DNA from: Candidatus Firestoneibacteriota bacterium
GTDB taxonomy: Bacteria > Oederibacteriota > Muellerivitia > Muellerivitales > Muellerivitaceae
Reading direction: 5' to 3'
Assembly: GCA_013286205.1 (NCBI GenBank)
Contig: JABDGD010000002.1
Coordinates: 1 to 64,000, forward strand
DNA: 64,000 nucleotides
Shown here: piece after piece, positions 1 through 10,060 of the stretch
Layout of the letters: every line of letters starts with the position of its first letter
Numbering within the stretch: the stretch's first letter is position 1
The notes under the pieces: generated by a model
The model's database searches: none
Told to the model about the DNA's origin: nothing
What the model saw: only the letters and a program-made list of their open reading frames with translations
Position numbers and translations under genes: made by a program

Positions 1-521
1 TTCAAAAGAGAGCCGCCGATTTTTTGATTAAAGGCCAGCAAGGTCACCACGATCAGCAGACCGAAAAAAGCCCAGACCGCTTTAATGAGATTGGGGTCGA
101 TCGGCATGGGATAAGTCAAAATACCCACGCAACCTAAAATCAAAAGGAGATAAAGATCAAATACACGGTCTACCAAAGTGCTGGACATGCTGGTTCCGGT
201 GGAAAATTTCAGGTCTTTATTGAGGTAAAGAATTTTAGCGAAATCGCCCGCGCGGCCCGGCGTAAAGTTACCCATGGCCAGAGTAGCCATGTAAATCAGA
301 AAGCAGTTCCAAACCGAGTAGGTCTTGCCCTGCATCTTAATGAGATAGCTCCAACGAATGCCCTTAATATAGATCATCACCAAAAGCCCGGCAAGCCCGG
401 CAGCGCACAATAAAATGTTAGTGTTCTTTAAGTAAATCCAGGTCTTCGGCCAATCGACTTTTAAAACAACGGGAATAAAGAAAAGGACTGCAAGAAAAAC
501 GGGGAGATAGCGTTTAAACAT
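1..521 (-). CDS. Flippase-like membrane protein (LPG synthase transmembrane family), partial
   Basis: Reading on the minus strand from an ATG at 521 gives an open frame that runs off the window edge, so the C-terminus is missing. The N-terminus (MFKRYLPVFLAVLFFIPVVL) is a membrane segment, followed by further hydrophobic helices. The stretch MGNFTPGRAGDFAKILYLNK and then SSTLVDRVFDL match the hallmark of the UPF0104/AglD2 family, the transmembrane part of lysylphosphatidylglycerol synthase, whose members are thought to move or modify lipid-linked substrates. It starts 48 bp after the radical SAM gene and is probably in the same transcript. The exact substrate is unknown. Confidence 0.75.
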   Translation of the reverse strand, partial: MFKRYLPVFLAVLFFIPVVLKVDWPKTWIYLKNTNILLCAAGLAGLLVMIYIKGIRWSYLIKMQGKTYSVWNCFLIYMATLAMGNFTPGRAGDFAKILYLNKDLKFSTGTSMSSTLVDRVFDLYLLLILGCVGILTYPMPIDPNLIKAVWAFFGLLIVVTLLAFNQKIGGSLL

Positions 522-569
522 AATCATGATTCCTTAACGATTAGAAAAATGACAGGCGAAAGAGCCGCA

Positions 570-1985
570 TTATATCCGAAACATCCTCAAACCAGCCTTG
601 GCTTTTCGGTAAAAATCTAACGGGGTGTGGGTAAAAGTCATGTTTTTCATGACGATTTTAGGACGCAAATAAAAAGATTTATAAGCGTACTTGAGTAAGT
701 CAATCAGTTCGTCCCGTTTCATGTGTTCTTCCCAGAGACGGGGTTTGAAATCCTCAGTGGGATTCTTGGCGAACTCCGCCCAGTAATCCTCGTCAAAGCG
801 TCCTTCTTCGAGCGCTTTGTAATAAATGGCCGTCGCCGGGAAAGGCGTCAAAACGGAAAAGTGAACAAAGTCAGGATCTAATTCTTTGGCGAACTCGATG
901 GTCTTGAGCGCCATCTCCCGGGTCTCGCCCGGATTGCCGATCATAAAATAGGCCAGTGTTTTCATGCCATGTTTGCGGGTAGCCGCGAACATTTTACGCA
1001 CGTGATTCAAATCCAAATCTTTGAGCAGAGTCGCTAAAACTTCTTCGTTCCCGGACTCAACCCCATAGTGAATGCGATCGCAGCCAGCCGAAGCCAACTC
1101 CGCCAGCATTTCCTCATCCATACGGTCCGCGCGGGCGCGGATATCAAAGGCGATGTCGAGCTTGCGTTTCTTAATCTCTTCGCAAATTTCAAAAACTCTT
1201 TTGCGGTTCACGTTAAAGGTATCGTCATAAATAAAGAACTCATGAATACCCAGCTTGAGGCAGGCTTCCATTTCATTAACGACCGCGGTGGCTGAATGAC
1301 TTCTAAAGCGGCGCCCCATCGTCGGACGGTCGCAGAACAAGCAACGGTAAGGACAGCCCCGGCTGGTGAACATGGTGGTAATGGGGTTGCGTTTAGCGAT
1401 AAGGGAATAATATTTATGAACCGGCGTGAGTTCGCGGGCCGGGTAAGGAAGTCCGTCTAAATCCTCCACCGGCGGCGCCGGAGGGTTATCTTTAATTTGT
1501 CCATTGGCATCTCGATAAGCTAAGCCGAAAACTTTGTCATAGGTCATTTGGCCTTCCAAAGCGGAAAGCAGCTGGGTAAAAGCTAATTCACCCTCGCCCT
1601 TAATGGCGAAATCCACTTCGGGCATCGCCAGGGTTTCTCTGGCGAAAATATGAACATGCGGCCCCCCCATGACCACTTTACAGGCCGGGTTGGCGCGCTT
1701 GGCCGCCTGAGCCACCATGCGGGCATCGATAATAGTAAAAGTCAAAGCCTGAATGCCCACCACATCGGGGGCGAATTCCTTAATGCGGCCTTCCACTTCT
1801 TCCTGGGTAATTTCCTCGACCTGGCAATCCATCACCATGATTTGGTGATTGGTTTTGGCCTTGGCGTAGCCCGCCACATAAAGAAGACCCAGCGGTGGAT
1901 TAAACCCGCGTTCTTCATCGACGACAGACGGAATATTGGTGGTAATCATGTGTTCAGAAGGCGGGTTGATCATCAAAACTTTCAT
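570..1985 (-). CDS. B12-binding domain radical SAM protein
   Basis: A 471-residue protein with an N-terminal cobalamin-binding-type Rossmann domain (about residues 1-140, including VVGIQALTFT and VVMGGPHVH) followed by a radical SAM barrel with the cluster motif Cys211-x3-Cys215-x2-Cys218. The family uses a 4Fe-4S cluster and S-adenosylmethionine, often with cobalamin, for methylations and rearrangements of lipids or natural products. It begins 2 bp after the stop of the GT2 glycosyltransferase, and the next gene is a flippase-like protein, so a role in modifying a lipid or lipid-linked sugar is a reasonable inference. The exact reaction cannot be read from the sequence. Confidence 0.85.
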   Translation of the reverse strand: MKVLMINPPSEHMITTNIPSVVDEERGFNPPLGLLYVAGYAKAKTNHQIMVMDCQVEEITQEEVEGRIKEFAPDVVGIQALTFTIIDARMVAQAAKRANPACKVVMGGPHVHIFARETLAMPEVDFAIKGEGELAFTQLLSALEGQMTYDKVFGLAYRDANGQIKDNPPAPPVEDLDGLPYPARELTPVHKYYSLIAKRNPITTMFTSRGCPYRCLFCDRPTMGRRFRSHSATAVVNEMEACLKLGIHEFFIYDDTFNVNRKRVFEICEEIKKRKLDIAFDIRARADRMDEEMLAELASAGCDRIHYGVESGNEEVLATLLKDLDLNHVRKMFAATRKHGMKTLAYFMIGNPGETREMALKTIEFAKELDPDFVHFSVLTPFPATAIYYKALEEGRFDEDYWAEFAKNPTEDFKPRLWEEHMKRDELIDLLKYAYKSFYLRPKIVMKNMTFTHTPLDFYRKAKAGLRMFRI

Positions 1986-1987
1986 GG

Positions 1988-2851
1988 CTAACGACCTCTC
2001 TTAACTAACAAGTCGGCAAGCAGCCCTAAGGCGGCGACTTGCACACCAGCGACTAGGAGAAACGAAGTTGAACTCGGTAATGAAGCCCCGTGACAATAGG
2101 CGTTCAGGACGATCGCCAGGACTCCTACAAATATGATACCGCTCAGAGGGATAAAAATCTTAAGTGGTTTAAAATACATAACTACCCTTAAAACCAGGGA
2201 AAAGAAGTTAATTGTGTCCTGAATAGGCTTAATTTTCGACTGTCCCACCCTGGGCGCGTAATCAATAGGCCGGTATTTCACAATATAACCATGGCATTCC
2301 AGAGCGAGCGTAATGGTCGTGGTGAAGGAAAAACCGTTGGGGAAAAGACCCTCATAACGCAGCGCGATCGTTTTGCGGAAAACTCTTAGGCCCGAGTTAA
2401 GATCAGGTATTTTTCTGTCCGCTAAATAGTTTGCCCACTTGCCCAAAAGCCATTTAGGAAAACGGCGCAACGATGGGATGGCCGCTCCCGGTTTAGTCCG
2501 GGCGCCAACCGCCATATCAGAAGTACGGGTCATCTCAATTAGCGCGGGAAGTTCGGCCGAAGGATAAGTTCCATCCGCGTCCGTAATCGCGATCAACGGA
2601 TATTGTGCCTGTCTCATACCGGCTTTAATCGACGCGCCATAGCCGCGATTTTCGCCCATTGAAATAACCTGGGCTCCAGCCTGGCGGGCCCGAACCGCCG
2701 TGCGGTCTTTACTGCCGTCATCGACCACTAAAATTTCGTGTTTGATTTTCGCTTTAGTTAAAACCTGGCGGATTTGCTTGACCACATCGGACACACCGCC
2801 TTCTTCGTTGAAGGCCGGAATAATAACGGACACAGCCTCGGCGTTCTTCAC
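1988..2851 (-). CDS. GT2 family glycosyltransferase (polyprenyl-phosphate sugar transferase type)
   Basis: A 287-residue protein with a classical GT-A fold start: VIIPAFNEE at residues 9-17, VVDDGSKD at 42-49 and the metal-binding Asp91-x-Asp93 (TDADG). Two hydrophobic helices follow at about 227-285. This layout is that of DPM1/ArnC-like enzymes that transfer a sugar from a nucleotide donor to a polyprenyl phosphate on the cytoplasmic face. It overlaps the upstream lipoprotein gene by 4 bp and is followed 2 bp later by the radical SAM gene. The membrane GT39-like proteins at 6131-7645 and 21071-23179 are the type of enzyme that would use such a lipid-linked sugar. Confidence 0.85.
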   Translation of the reverse strand: MKNAEAVSVIIPAFNEEGGVSDVVKQIRQVLTKAKIKHEILVVDDGSKDRTAVRARQAGAQVISMGENRGYGASIKAGMRQAQYPLIAITDADGTYPSAELPALIEMTRTSDMAVGARTKPGAAIPSLRRFPKWLLGKWANYLADRKIPDLNSGLRVFRKTIALRYEGLFPNGFSFTTTITLALECHGYIVKYRPIDYAPRVGQSKIKPIQDTINFFSLVLRVVMYFKPLKIFIPLSGIIFVGVLAIVLNAYCHGASLPSSTSFLLVAGVQVAALGLLADLLVKRGR

Positions 2852-3197
2852 TTCAGTTCTACTTTCATTTCGGTGTAATGCGGTTTAGCCGCGCCTTTGT
2901 AATAAGCGACTCTGACTGTATAAGTGCCGGGATTAACCCAGGGCGAGAAAGGGATGGTGCCTTTGAAATACCAAATACCCGCGTTCTCATTTTTTCGGAA
3001 AATAAGCTCGGGACTTCCGAAAGTTTCCACTACGCCCACCACTTTGTCCGCCTCGAGAGGCGCGTTAATTTTCGCGATCGCGGGTTTGCCACGGTAAATC
3101 GGCATAGGTGTAATTTGTAATTCCAAACTTTCGTCCCGGATACCAAAAGTAGCGCATCCGGTTAAAAGAGTTAAAAAGAGAAGAAAAAGAAGCCGCA
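2848..3197 (-). CDS. Small predicted lipoprotein
   Basis: A protein of about 116 residues starting with a typical lipoprotein signal (MRLLFLLFLTLLTGC), with the lipobox LLTGC placing the lipidated cysteine at residue 15. The rest looks like one small beta-sandwich domain ending in PGTYTVRVAYYKG, reminiscent of carbohydrate-binding or Ig-like folds. No enzymatic motif is visible. Its stop overlaps the GT2 start by 4 bp (ATGA), so the two are probably translationally coupled. The start coordinate is good to within 1 bp; the frame extends to 3198. Confidence 0.7.
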
Positions 3198-3263
3198 TGA
3201 TAAACCCTCGAAAATTAAGATGAACTCATTAGGGAAAAATAATTAAGTCTGTTAAAACCTGAA

Positions 3264-3830
3264 TTAACCTTGAGCCGGTTGAGCGGACTGCGCCGCTTTA
3301 GCGGCCTGCCGTTGAGCCTGAAGTTCTTTAGCTTTGAGCAAAGCCTTAACACGGGCTCTTCTTTCACGCATTTCGCGGCTGGCTTCGTAAAATACAAAGT
3401 CATTCGCCTTGAGGAGCATCGTTTCCGTAATATAAATTCCCACGCCAAAATTAACAAAAGCCGGCAGGACCGCTGACAACGCGATCAAAGTTAAAAGCCA
3501 GAGACTGTTAGTCACTTGCGGCGCGCCCAAGACTGGTTTTTGAACAAAACCTAAATAGATTACAAAACCCATCAAAATCAGGATCACAAACAGGAAAAAA
3601 CCCAACAAGCGGAAAGTTCCGCGCAGTTTCTCAAAAGTTCTTTCTAAGTCATCGGCAAAGTCTTTCATTTCGGTTCCAGACTGCTCGACCATTTCTTTCC
3701 ACTGATCATTCCACAGCAAAACTTTCCTGCGGAGAATCACGCCAAATACCAAAACCGCGAAAGTAACTGACCATGTCAAAAAGGATAGAACAATAAAACC
3801 CAGGGAAGAGCTGATCTCTTGATTGAACAT
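3264..3830 (-). CDS. Unknown membrane protein with three predicted helices
   Basis: About 188 residues from an ATG at 3830. A GTG at 3839 is also possible but leaves only 2 bp after the GGAGAT ribosome site. Hydrophobic helices lie near the N-terminus, in the middle (LLGFFLFVILILMGFVIYLG) and at about residues 125-150. Between the first two is an amphipathic charged stretch, and the C-terminal tail is rich in Arg, Lys, Gln and Ala and looks like a coiled coil (REMRERRARVKALLKAKE). I do not recognise a family. The neighbours suggest envelope biogenesis but do not give a specific job. Confidence 0.6.
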   Translation of the reverse strand: MFNQEISSSLGFIVLSFLTWSVTFAVLVFGVILRRKVLLWNDQWKEMVEQSGTEMKDFADDLERTFEKLRGTFRLLGFFLFVILILMGFVIYLGFVQKPVLGAPQVTNSLWLLTLIALSAVLPAFVNFGVGIYITETMLLKANDFVFYEASREMRERRARVKALLKAKELQAQRQAAKAAQSAQPAQG

Positions 3831-3867
3831 TTCTCTCACATCTCCATTTTCAAAATCGGTACAAATT

Positions 3868-4572
3868 CTACGAGTTCGTTAGCTGAACCGCAGCGTCCAA
3901 CAAATCCAGCAAGCGTTGCTTCACTTCTTTCCACTGCTCGCCGCCCTCGCCGCTTTGTTTGGCTTGCTGCCAGGCGATGACCATCTGAGTTAAAGTGTTG
4001 TCGCCCTCGGCGATCAGCGCCATCCGCACCGCCAGCCGGCGGTTATTTTCCTCGGTTTGAAACTCTTCCCTTACTTTTTGAGACACCTGCTCTTGGGCTT
4101 CCGGACTAGCGACCTCAGCCTGCACCTGCTGACGAATTTCCATCTCAAGCTTTTGACGGATCGAGGATTCCAAAACTTTCAAAAGCTCATTTTGATCTGA
4201 GCCTAAATTAACCACCGGGCCCGCGGGCACAACCGCCGCAGGGGCCGATGTGGGTGCCGAGTAAACCGCAGCCGCCGGATTTTCAACCGGTTTGGCCGCT
4301 TCCCAATCCTCCTCAGAGGATAACTCAGTTTTAATACCCCTGGCCGCTCCAAAAATGAGCGGCAAAAACTCATCTACCTTATCGTGATAAACCTTAATCC
4401 CAACTTCCAGTTCTCTTAAATCGTCCGGCGTGTGGGCATAGATCAGCAAGTTATATTTCGTAACTTCTTTAATGCGCCCTACTTTGAGATGTTCGTAGAG
4501 TTTCGGTTCACGGACCTGGAGGAGCTTGAGGAACGCTTCCCACTGGTTTTGGAGTTCGATGGAGATGGGCAT
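3868..4572 (-). CDS. Unknown protein; N-terminal domain resembles DnaX C-terminal layout
   Basis: A 234-residue cytosolic protein with ATG start and a GGGAG ribosome site 5 bp upstream. Residues about 8-80 run W-x-x-F-L, a conserved YNLLIYAHTPDDLRELE strand-helix and LPLIFGAARGIKTEL. This order resembles the domain found after the AAA+ module in DNA polymerase III gamma/tau, but no ATPase is present. A proline/alanine linker and a helical, Gln/Glu-rich C-terminal half (residues about 130-230) follow. It overlaps the end of the NAD(P)HX repair gene by 94 bp in a different frame. The DnaX likeness is by eye only and function is unknown. Confidence 0.55.
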   Translation of the reverse strand: MPISIELQNQWEAFLKLLQVREPKLYEHLKVGRIKEVTKYNLLIYAHTPDDLRELEVGIKVYHDKVDEFLPLIFGAARGIKTELSSEEDWEAAKPVENPAAAVYSAPTSAPAAVVPAGPVVNLGSDQNELLKVLESSIRQKLEMEIRQQVQAEVASPEAQEQVSQKVREEFQTEENNRRLAVRMALIAEGDNTLTQMVIAWQQAKQSGEGGEQWKEVKQRLLDLLDAAVQLTNS

Positions 4573-6134
4573 TGTGACTCCCGAGTTTCCCTCACTTGCC
4601 GCAAGAGACGCGGTAGAAGGGGCAATAAATCGCCTGCAAGCAATCCATCAGGGCCCAGTCGACGGCTGGCTTTCTCGCCCGCTAAGCCGTGTAAATAAAC
4701 CCCCGTGGTCGCCGCCTCAAAAGCCGGAAGTCTTTGGGCTAAAAGCCCGCCGATGATTCCAGAAAGCACATCGCCTGTACCGCCTGTGGCTAACCCGCGG
4801 TTACCGGTCGGGTTCACCCGAACTTCACCTTGAGGACTGGCAATAATGGTGCGATGACCTTTCAAGACAACGAAAACATTATAGTCTTGGGCCAATTGCT
4901 TCGCAACTTTCAGACGATTCTGTTCCACCGCCATAATGGTCGTTTTCAGCAGCCACGCCGCCTCGCCCGGATGAGGTGTCAGAATGATGGGACTTTTAGC
5001 GGTCTTCAGGATGTCCAAGTGACCCCCCAGCAGGTAGAGGGCATCCGCGTCTACCACCATAGGCACGGTCAGCTTCATGATCAGGTCTTTGACCAGCTGA
5101 CCTGTCTCCCGTTGACGCCCGATGCCGGGGCCCAATACCACGGCGTTCACATTAACCGCTAAATCTAAAATTCGACCCGTAGCGCGGGGAGAAAGAAACC
5201 CGCCTTCGATTTCAGGGACAGGGGCGGTCATCGGCTCCGTGAGTTTGATTTCCAAAATCGTGTTCAAACTTTCAGGACAAGCGACCGTCACTAACCCGGC
5301 GCCTATTCGTTGGGCGGCGTAAGCCGAAAGGGTCGCCGCTCCGGTTAATCCGCGGGCGCCAGCCACCAACAAAACCCGTCCACGGGTTCCCTTGTGAGTG
5401 TGCTCGTCATAACGCGGTAATGATTTTTGAACCATGGATAAATCAGATAATTCCTGGTGAATAAAACTCGCGTTTAAAAGTTCTTCAGGAAATCCAATGT
5501 TGACTATTTTTAAATTACCGACAAAAGAGGAAGCCGAGGATGAATAAAAACCAATTTTCGGTAATCCAAAAGTAACAGTGTTTTGAGCCACGAGCGCCTC
5601 ACCCATCGGCGAACCCGAATCCGAAGACAGGCCGGATGGAATATCCACCGCCACTACGGGCTTATCTAGTTTTCTAGTCAAAAGAATAAGATCACGATAA
5701 AGCCCATCGACCGGCCGGGAAAGGCCAGTTCCCAAAAGACCGTCCACTATCACATCGCATTCTTCTAAAGCGGCTTGAATCGCTTTTATTTTTTCATGGG
5801 CATCCAAAATCAGAATGGGAACTTTGGCAGTCTTCGCTTTTTGATACTGCTTTTTGGCTTCTTCCGTTAAATCTTCTGGCTCACCAACCAAAACCACTAC
5901 CACACTAGCCTTTTTTTGTTTCAAAAGTCGGGCCGCCACCAAAGCATCTCCCCCGTTGTTTCCCTTACCGCACAAAACGCCGAAAGTTTTTTTAGAAAGT
6001 GGAGAATAGAGTTCTTCGGTCGCTTTCACTACCGCCGTGCCAGCGTTTTCCATCAGTTTGGCGATAGTTAAGGCGTAATCCTTAACAGCCGACTCGTCGA
6101 TTCTTCTCATGTCCTGCGCCAAGGCCAGCTTCAT
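4479..6134 (-). CDS. nnr: Bifunctional NAD(P)HX epimerase / ADP-dependent NAD(P)HX dehydratase
   Basis: A 551-residue fusion that repairs hydrated NADH and NADPH. The N-terminal YjeF_N epimerase half (about 1-215) contains GKGNNGGDALVAARLL, and the C-terminal ribokinase-like dehydratase half (about 225-515) contains the nucleotide-site motif ATGGTGDVLSGIIGG. The fused order is standard in bacteria. The last ~30 residues (from about RETRESQ) are Ser/Asn rich, lie beyond the usual family end, and overlap the next gene by 94 bp. The start overlaps the GT39 stop by 4 bp, and acpS sits just upstream, a common neighbour of this gene. Confidence 0.93.
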   Translation of the reverse strand: MKLALAQDMRRIDESAVKDYALTIAKLMENAGTAVVKATEELYSPLSKKTFGVLCGKGNNGGDALVAARLLKQKKASVVVVLVGEPEDLTEEAKKQYQKAKTAKVPILILDAHEKIKAIQAALEECDVIVDGLLGTGLSRPVDGLYRDLILLTRKLDKPVVAVDIPSGLSSDSGSPMGEALVAQNTVTFGLPKIGFYSSSASSFVGNLKIVNIGFPEELLNASFIHQELSDLSMVQKSLPRYDEHTHKGTRGRVLLVAGARGLTGAATLSAYAAQRIGAGLVTVACPESLNTILEIKLTEPMTAPVPEIEGGFLSPRATGRILDLAVNVNAVVLGPGIGRQRETGQLVKDLIMKLTVPMVVDADALYLLGGHLDILKTAKSPIILTPHPGEAAWLLKTTIMAVEQNRLKVAKQLAQDYNVFVVLKGHRTIIASPQGEVRVNPTGNRGLATGGTGDVLSGIIGGLLAQRLPAFEAATTGVYLHGLAGEKASRRLGPDGLLAGDLLPLLPRLLRQVRETRESQCPSPSNSKTSGKRSSSSSRSVNRNSTNISK

Positions 6135-7645
6135 TTCGTTTCTTTCGCTTTGCTTTTGATTTCATAAACAGCCGAGGTAAAAAACTGAGGATCAAACCGG
6201 TAGTTGGTAGCCAAAATTCGGTTTTGTAAATGCGGGTCCTGCATTAAATCTGTCATGACCGGCTCCACCACGGAGTTATCCACATGAATTAAAACCGCGC
6301 CAAAACGCGCCGTCATGTTGTCCCCCACCGCGTTGATCCGCGGAGTATAAAAACTATGAAGAATCACATATTCGCCCGGATGGGGCATAAAAGGTTTCTG
6401 GGAATAGTCCAATAGCGTCACCGTTCTGCCCGCCCAGTACTGAGTTTTTGGAATTTCATCCGAATAAATAACCGCGGTGGGCGGCAGCGTTTTTAAAAAT
6501 TCAGCCGATCGCTTAATGTCGCCGAAAGAATCCATTTGCCCGCCGATGGCCGCCGAGGAAAACACCGCGGAATAAAGCAGCGTCACAGCCAATAAACCGT
6601 TTTTAATAAAGTGATAGGGCATGGAATTCTGCGGGTATTTGAGCCCATTTAAAAAGGTTTCCAATTGATACCCTGCCGCGACCACCAGGATCGGCAAAAA
6701 AGGCATCAAATGCCGGTCCTGGTAAGTGACTGGCACTAAACGCGAAATAAAAAGAATCGCGAAAATCTGAACATGGATTCGGCGGAAAGATTGACCCAAA
6801 TCGTCCTCCCGGCCCATCATTTTCGCTAATCCCAGAATGGCGAAAATATATACGAACGGTGTAAAAACGTAAAAGGGCTGGGTGAGATAAGCGTAAAAGT
6901 GATAAACGAAATTGAAAAAAGGAAATCCTTCAGGCACGCTGGTCGTCGTCAACCCCGCGCCTTCCCGGTAAGCCGAAAAAAGTAAAAATATTTTTTCACG
7001 CACCAGAAACAAGGGCAGCGCCCAGGAAACTAAAAAGACCGCTTTACGAACCCATGACCGGCCCTGGGTGACGCGGCTTTCCAAAACCAATATCCACGGC
7101 AGCAAAAGCAGCCCTTCAGGCCTCACACAGGCCGCCGCCACTGCCATTAAACAGGCTTCCATCCAGGCTCTGGGATTGCGGTCCAAATAGGCTGCGGTTA
7201 ACCTTTCCAACGACCACCAAAAAAGCAGAAGAAAAGTCGTGTCCGGCATCACCTTGAGCGACCACTGCCAGAGCAGGGGCGAAAAAAGCGCCATCAAGCA
7301 GACCATGGCGGACATTTCCACACCCATCCAGCGCCGGGCATAGCGCCAAAGCGGAATTAAAATCAGCAGTCCAGCCAGACAGGAAATAATCCGGCCCCAG
7401 AAAATACCGCCCAACCCCAGCCAAGCTCCCAATTGGAGTAAAACCGGATAACCCGGCAAAATCACAAACCGGGGAGTCTGCACAAAATCTTTTGAGAAAT
7501 AAGTCAGTGAAAGAATAGCGTCGGTATTTTCCGAGCCGGATAAACCCAAAAGCGGCAGACGGGTTAAGAGACCGATGACCGCGACAAACCAGAACCATTG
7601 GTTTTCCGTTAAATGACGTTCCGAGTGTTTCCATTCAGGGCTCAT
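6131..7645 (-). CDS. GT39-like membrane glycosyltransferase
   Basis: A 504-residue multi-pass membrane protein with about ten hydrophobic segments and a C-terminal soluble domain (about 375-504). The first extracytoplasmic loop carries the acidic residues Glu39 and Asp42 (GSENTDAIL), the typical catalytic region of the PMT/ArnT superfamily, which transfers sugars from a polyprenyl-phosphate donor. The order acpS, this gene, nnr has 4-bp overlaps on both sides, so the three are translated together. The acceptor may be protein, lipid A or a glycan; the sequence does not tell. Confidence 0.75.
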   Translation of the reverse strand: MSPEWKHSERHLTENQWFWFVAVIGLLTRLPLLGLSGSENTDAILSLTYFSKDFVQTPRFVILPGYPVLLQLGAWLGLGGIFWGRIISCLAGLLILIPLWRYARRWMGVEMSAMVCLMALFSPLLWQWSLKVMPDTTFLLLFWWSLERLTAAYLDRNPRAWMEACLMAVAAACVRPEGLLLLPWILVLESRVTQGRSWVRKAVFLVSWALPLFLVREKIFLLFSAYREGAGLTTTSVPEGFPFFNFVYHFYAYLTQPFYVFTPFVYIFAILGLAKMMGREDDLGQSFRRIHVQIFAILFISRLVPVTYQDRHLMPFLPILVVAAGYQLETFLNGLKYPQNSMPYHFIKNGLLAVTLLYSAVFSSAAIGGQMDSFGDIKRSAEFLKTLPPTAVIYSDEIPKTQYWAGRTVTLLDYSQKPFMPHPGEYVILHSFYTPRINAVGDNMTARFGAVLIHVDNSVVEPVMTDLMQDPHLQNRILATNYRFDPQFFTSAVYEIKSKAKETK

Positions 7646-8028
7646 GCTTTGTCGCTTTCAAAAATAACGGTAGCGGTAGCGTCCCGCTTGCTGTGAGCAA
7701 TCGTCAGATGAACATGATTAATTTTTCTCTCAACCCGGAGCTTTTCCATGATGCCGTGCAGCTTCAGGGTGGGTTTGCCGCTGAGTTCTTTCGTAACCTC
7801 AATATGAGTCCACTTCCAGCGTCCGCCAAACCCGTGGCTGAAAGCTTTGATGACCGCTTCTTTAGCGGCGAAACGTCCCGCCAACGACGGATAAGGATCT
7901 GATTTACGGAGGCAATATTTGGCTTCAGAGGCCGTGAACAAACGGTCAATGAAACGCTGACCGTGTTTCAAATGAGCTTTCTTAACCCGCTCAATCTCGA
8001 TTAAATCCACACCCATGCCGACGATCAT
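7642..8028 (-). CDS. acpS: Holo-[acyl-carrier-protein] synthase
   Basis: A 128-residue phosphopantetheinyl transferase that moves the 4'-phosphopantetheine arm of CoA onto a serine of acyl carrier protein. Both magnesium-binding family motifs are present: GVDLIEIER with Asp8, and GRFAAKEAVIKAF with Glu57. The length is normal for AcpS. It lies directly downstream of the ATP synthase terminator and heads the acpS-GT39-nnr run, overlapping the GT39 gene by 4 bp. Confidence 0.95.
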   Translation of the reverse strand: MIVGMGVDLIEIERVKKAHLKHGQRFIDRLFTASEAKYCLRKSDPYPSLAGRFAAKEAVIKAFSHGFGGRWKWTHIEVTKELSGKPTLKLHGIMEKLRVERKINHVHLTIAHSKRDATATVIFESDKA

Positions 8029-8105
8029 GTTTATGCCTTTACAGTGACTTATACCGGTTTCATTTTATCGTTAAACAACCCCAAATAAACACACCCGAAA
8101 ATAAA

Positions 8106-8135
8106 AAACCAAGCCAACTAACGCTGGCTTGGTTT
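8106..8135 (-). terminator. Rho-independent terminator of the ATP synthase operon
   Basis: An 11-bp perfect stem (AAACCAAGCCA paired with TGGCTTGGTTT) with an 8-nt loop. On the minus strand it is followed by a T-rich run (TTTTTATTTT) just past 8106. It sits 35 bp after the atpC stop and 78 bp before acpS, so it should separate the two transcription units. Confidence 0.8.
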
Positions 8136-8170
8136 GAATAGCGGCATTTTTTAATAAAAGGAGCAAAAAC

Positions 8171-8590
8171 CTACTTCTTGTAAGCTTTCGCCTTTTCAAC
8201 GGTTTGCAAACGGGCTTCATTACGGGCCAAAGCATGTTTTTCTTTCACAATGCTTACGCCTTCGGCTTTCGAGGCCAGCTTCTCTTCCGCTTGCTTTTTA
8301 GAAAGAGTCGAACGTTCTACATCGATCTTGTCTGACTTTTCATATTCTTCAGCCAAAACAATAACGGATGTCGGATTCACTTCCACATAACCGCCGGCGA
8401 TGAAGTAAAACTCTTTCACGCCATCTTTAGTGACTTCTAAAGTTCCCGGCTTCAAAGTGGAAATAAGGCGCATGTGATGGGCCAAAACACCAAACTCACC
8501 ATCGCCGCCCGGAAGAATGACCGAAGTCACGTCTTCCATAACGGAGGGGCTGTCGGGTGCGACCACTTGAAGCTTAAAAGTTTTAGACAT
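8171..8590 (-). CDS. atpC: ATP synthase F1 epsilon subunit
   Basis: A 139-residue epsilon subunit that forms part of the central stalk and can inhibit ATP hydrolysis. The N-terminal beta-sandwich (KLQVVAPDSPSVMEDVTSV, PGGDGEFGVLAHH) and the later helical region (EEKLASKAEG) match the family. It is the last gene of the operon, 17 bp after atpD, and is followed by the terminator. Confidence 0.95.
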   Translation of the reverse strand: MSKTFKLQVVAPDSPSVMEDVTSVILPGGDGEFGVLAHHMRLISTLKPGTLEVTKDGVKEFYFIAGGYVEVNPTSVIVLAEEYEKSDKIDVERSTLSKKQAEEKLASKAEGVSIVKEKHALARNEARLQTVEKAKAYKK

Positions 8591-8607
8591 ATTGGAATCT
8601 TTTCCTT

Positions 8608-10032
<1,425 letters not shown>

Positions 10033-10060
10033 TCAATTAAAAAATTTAAGCTATCGACTA

